Assembly: GCA_026985945.1 (NCBI GenBank)
Contig: JALSPN010000086.1
Span: 1 to 14,271, forward strand
DNA: 14,271 nt
Source of the DNA: Thermodesulfobacteriales bacterium
GTDB lineage: Bacteria; Desulfobacterota; Thermodesulfobacteria; Thermodesulfobacteriales; Thermodesulfatatoraceae
Direction: 5' to 3'
Part shown: in pieces, positions 14,035 through 14,271 of the stretch
Layout: the number at the start of each line of letters is the position of its first letter
Position numbering within the stretch: position 1 is the first letter of the stretch
Program-made: the position numbers and the translations under genes
The notes under the pieces: model-generated
The model's database searches: none
The model's input: the letters and a program-made list of their open reading frames with translations, nothing else
What the model was told of the DNA's origin: nothing

Positions 14035-14271
14035 TTAGTGTTTTTTGGCCTCTTTTAAAGAGCTGTTGAGATAGAGGTGGGGTGGTTCAGCCTTAAGGGG
14101 CCTTTCTCCGTCAAGGTTAAAGAGCCTTCGGGTAAGGTCTATAATCTGTTGCCCGTCTTTGTGATACCGGTTTTTGAGATAAATAATGGGGTCGTGAAGG
14201 AGCTTGTTCACCAAGGATCTGGTAAGGATCTCAAGGGCTTCCTGATCTTCGGGAGGGAGTTTGGTTTTGAG
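14035..14271 (-). CDS. hemA: Glutamyl-tRNA reductase, C-terminal end (5' part outside window)
   Basis: The minus strand is open from the right edge to the TAA at 14037-14035, giving the last 78 residues. They include LPPEDQEALEILTRSLVNKL, then LHDPIIYLK and RRLFNLDGE. This is the dimerisation-domain end of glutamyl-tRNA reductase, where a helix with LT(R/x)xLVNK(L/I)LH.P is characteristic. The enzyme reduces glutamyl-tRNA to glutamate-1-semialdehyde, the first step of C5 heme/siroheme synthesis. The tail ends KEAKKH. No clear terminator follows; the PEP-CTERM promoter lies about 350 bp downstream in the same direction. Catalytic motifs are outside the window. Confidence 0.85.
   Translation of the reverse strand, partial: LKTKLPPEDQEALEILTRSLVNKLLHDPIIYLKNRYHKDGQQIIDLTRRLFNLDGERPLKAEPPHLYLNSSLKEAKKH

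Noticed and set aside
13984..14036. Cyclic-di-GMP-I riboswitch on the plus strand (GGTAAA ... GGGACGATAGCCC)
   Set aside because: The core A-rich and tetraloop-receptor parts do not fit, and no plus-strand gene follows; the motif points into the 3' end of hemA.

Overview
This window is a compact stretch of bacterial chromosome, mostly housekeeping and metabolic genes with short or overlapping junctions. Protein composition (rich in Glu, Lys, Arg and Leu), heavy AGG/GAG/AAG codon use, an IorAB-type ferredoxin oxidoreductase, a PerR-type regulator beside a rubredoxin-like miniprotein and a CCG-type Fe-S protein suggest a thermophilic anaerobe, perhaps in the Thermodesulfobacteria/Desulfobacterota area. 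That placement is inference; no rRNA or other marker is present.

Left part (1-7130). On the minus strand a partial biotin carboxylase follows purA by 3 bp. murJ (lipid II flippase) runs on the plus strand and its 3' end overlaps that of iorB. Also on the minus strand is a second cluster, read in the order perR, a 35-aa RCKP rubredoxin-like protein, a 147-aa protein with four cysteines, iorA, iorB. The first junctions are tight. Before iorA sits a terminator-like hairpin whose 3' arm is also the iorA ribosome-binding site.

Middle (7131-8972). From an AT-rich divergent promoter region, an HD-domain nucleotidase-like gene and an overlapping Fe-S (CCG-domain) protein are read rightwards. They end at a miniature repeat with 12-bp terminal inverted repeats and a 13-bp flanking direct repeat. 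Two diverged relatives of this repeat occur at about 2085-2196 and 12545-12658.

Right part (8966-14271). On the minus strand, uppP, an HtrA-like protein that appears to have lost its protease triad, and a class I methyltransferase overlap by 1-4 bp. uppP lies behind corA and a terminator that overlaps the corA stop. Next is a gene for a secreted PEP-CTERM protein, preceded by a near-consensus sigma-54 (-24/-12) promoter and about 350 bp of AT-rich DNA. The window ends in the 3' end of hemA (glutamyl-tRNA reductase).

Two genes act in the cell-wall lipid carrier cycle (murJ and uppP). The points most worth follow-up are the sigma-54-driven PEP-CTERM gene, the HtrA pseudoprotease, the iorA leader hairpin with an IorA lacking its ferredoxin tail, and the repeat family. 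No CRISPR array, tRNA, rRNA, intact insertion sequence or phage gene was seen.
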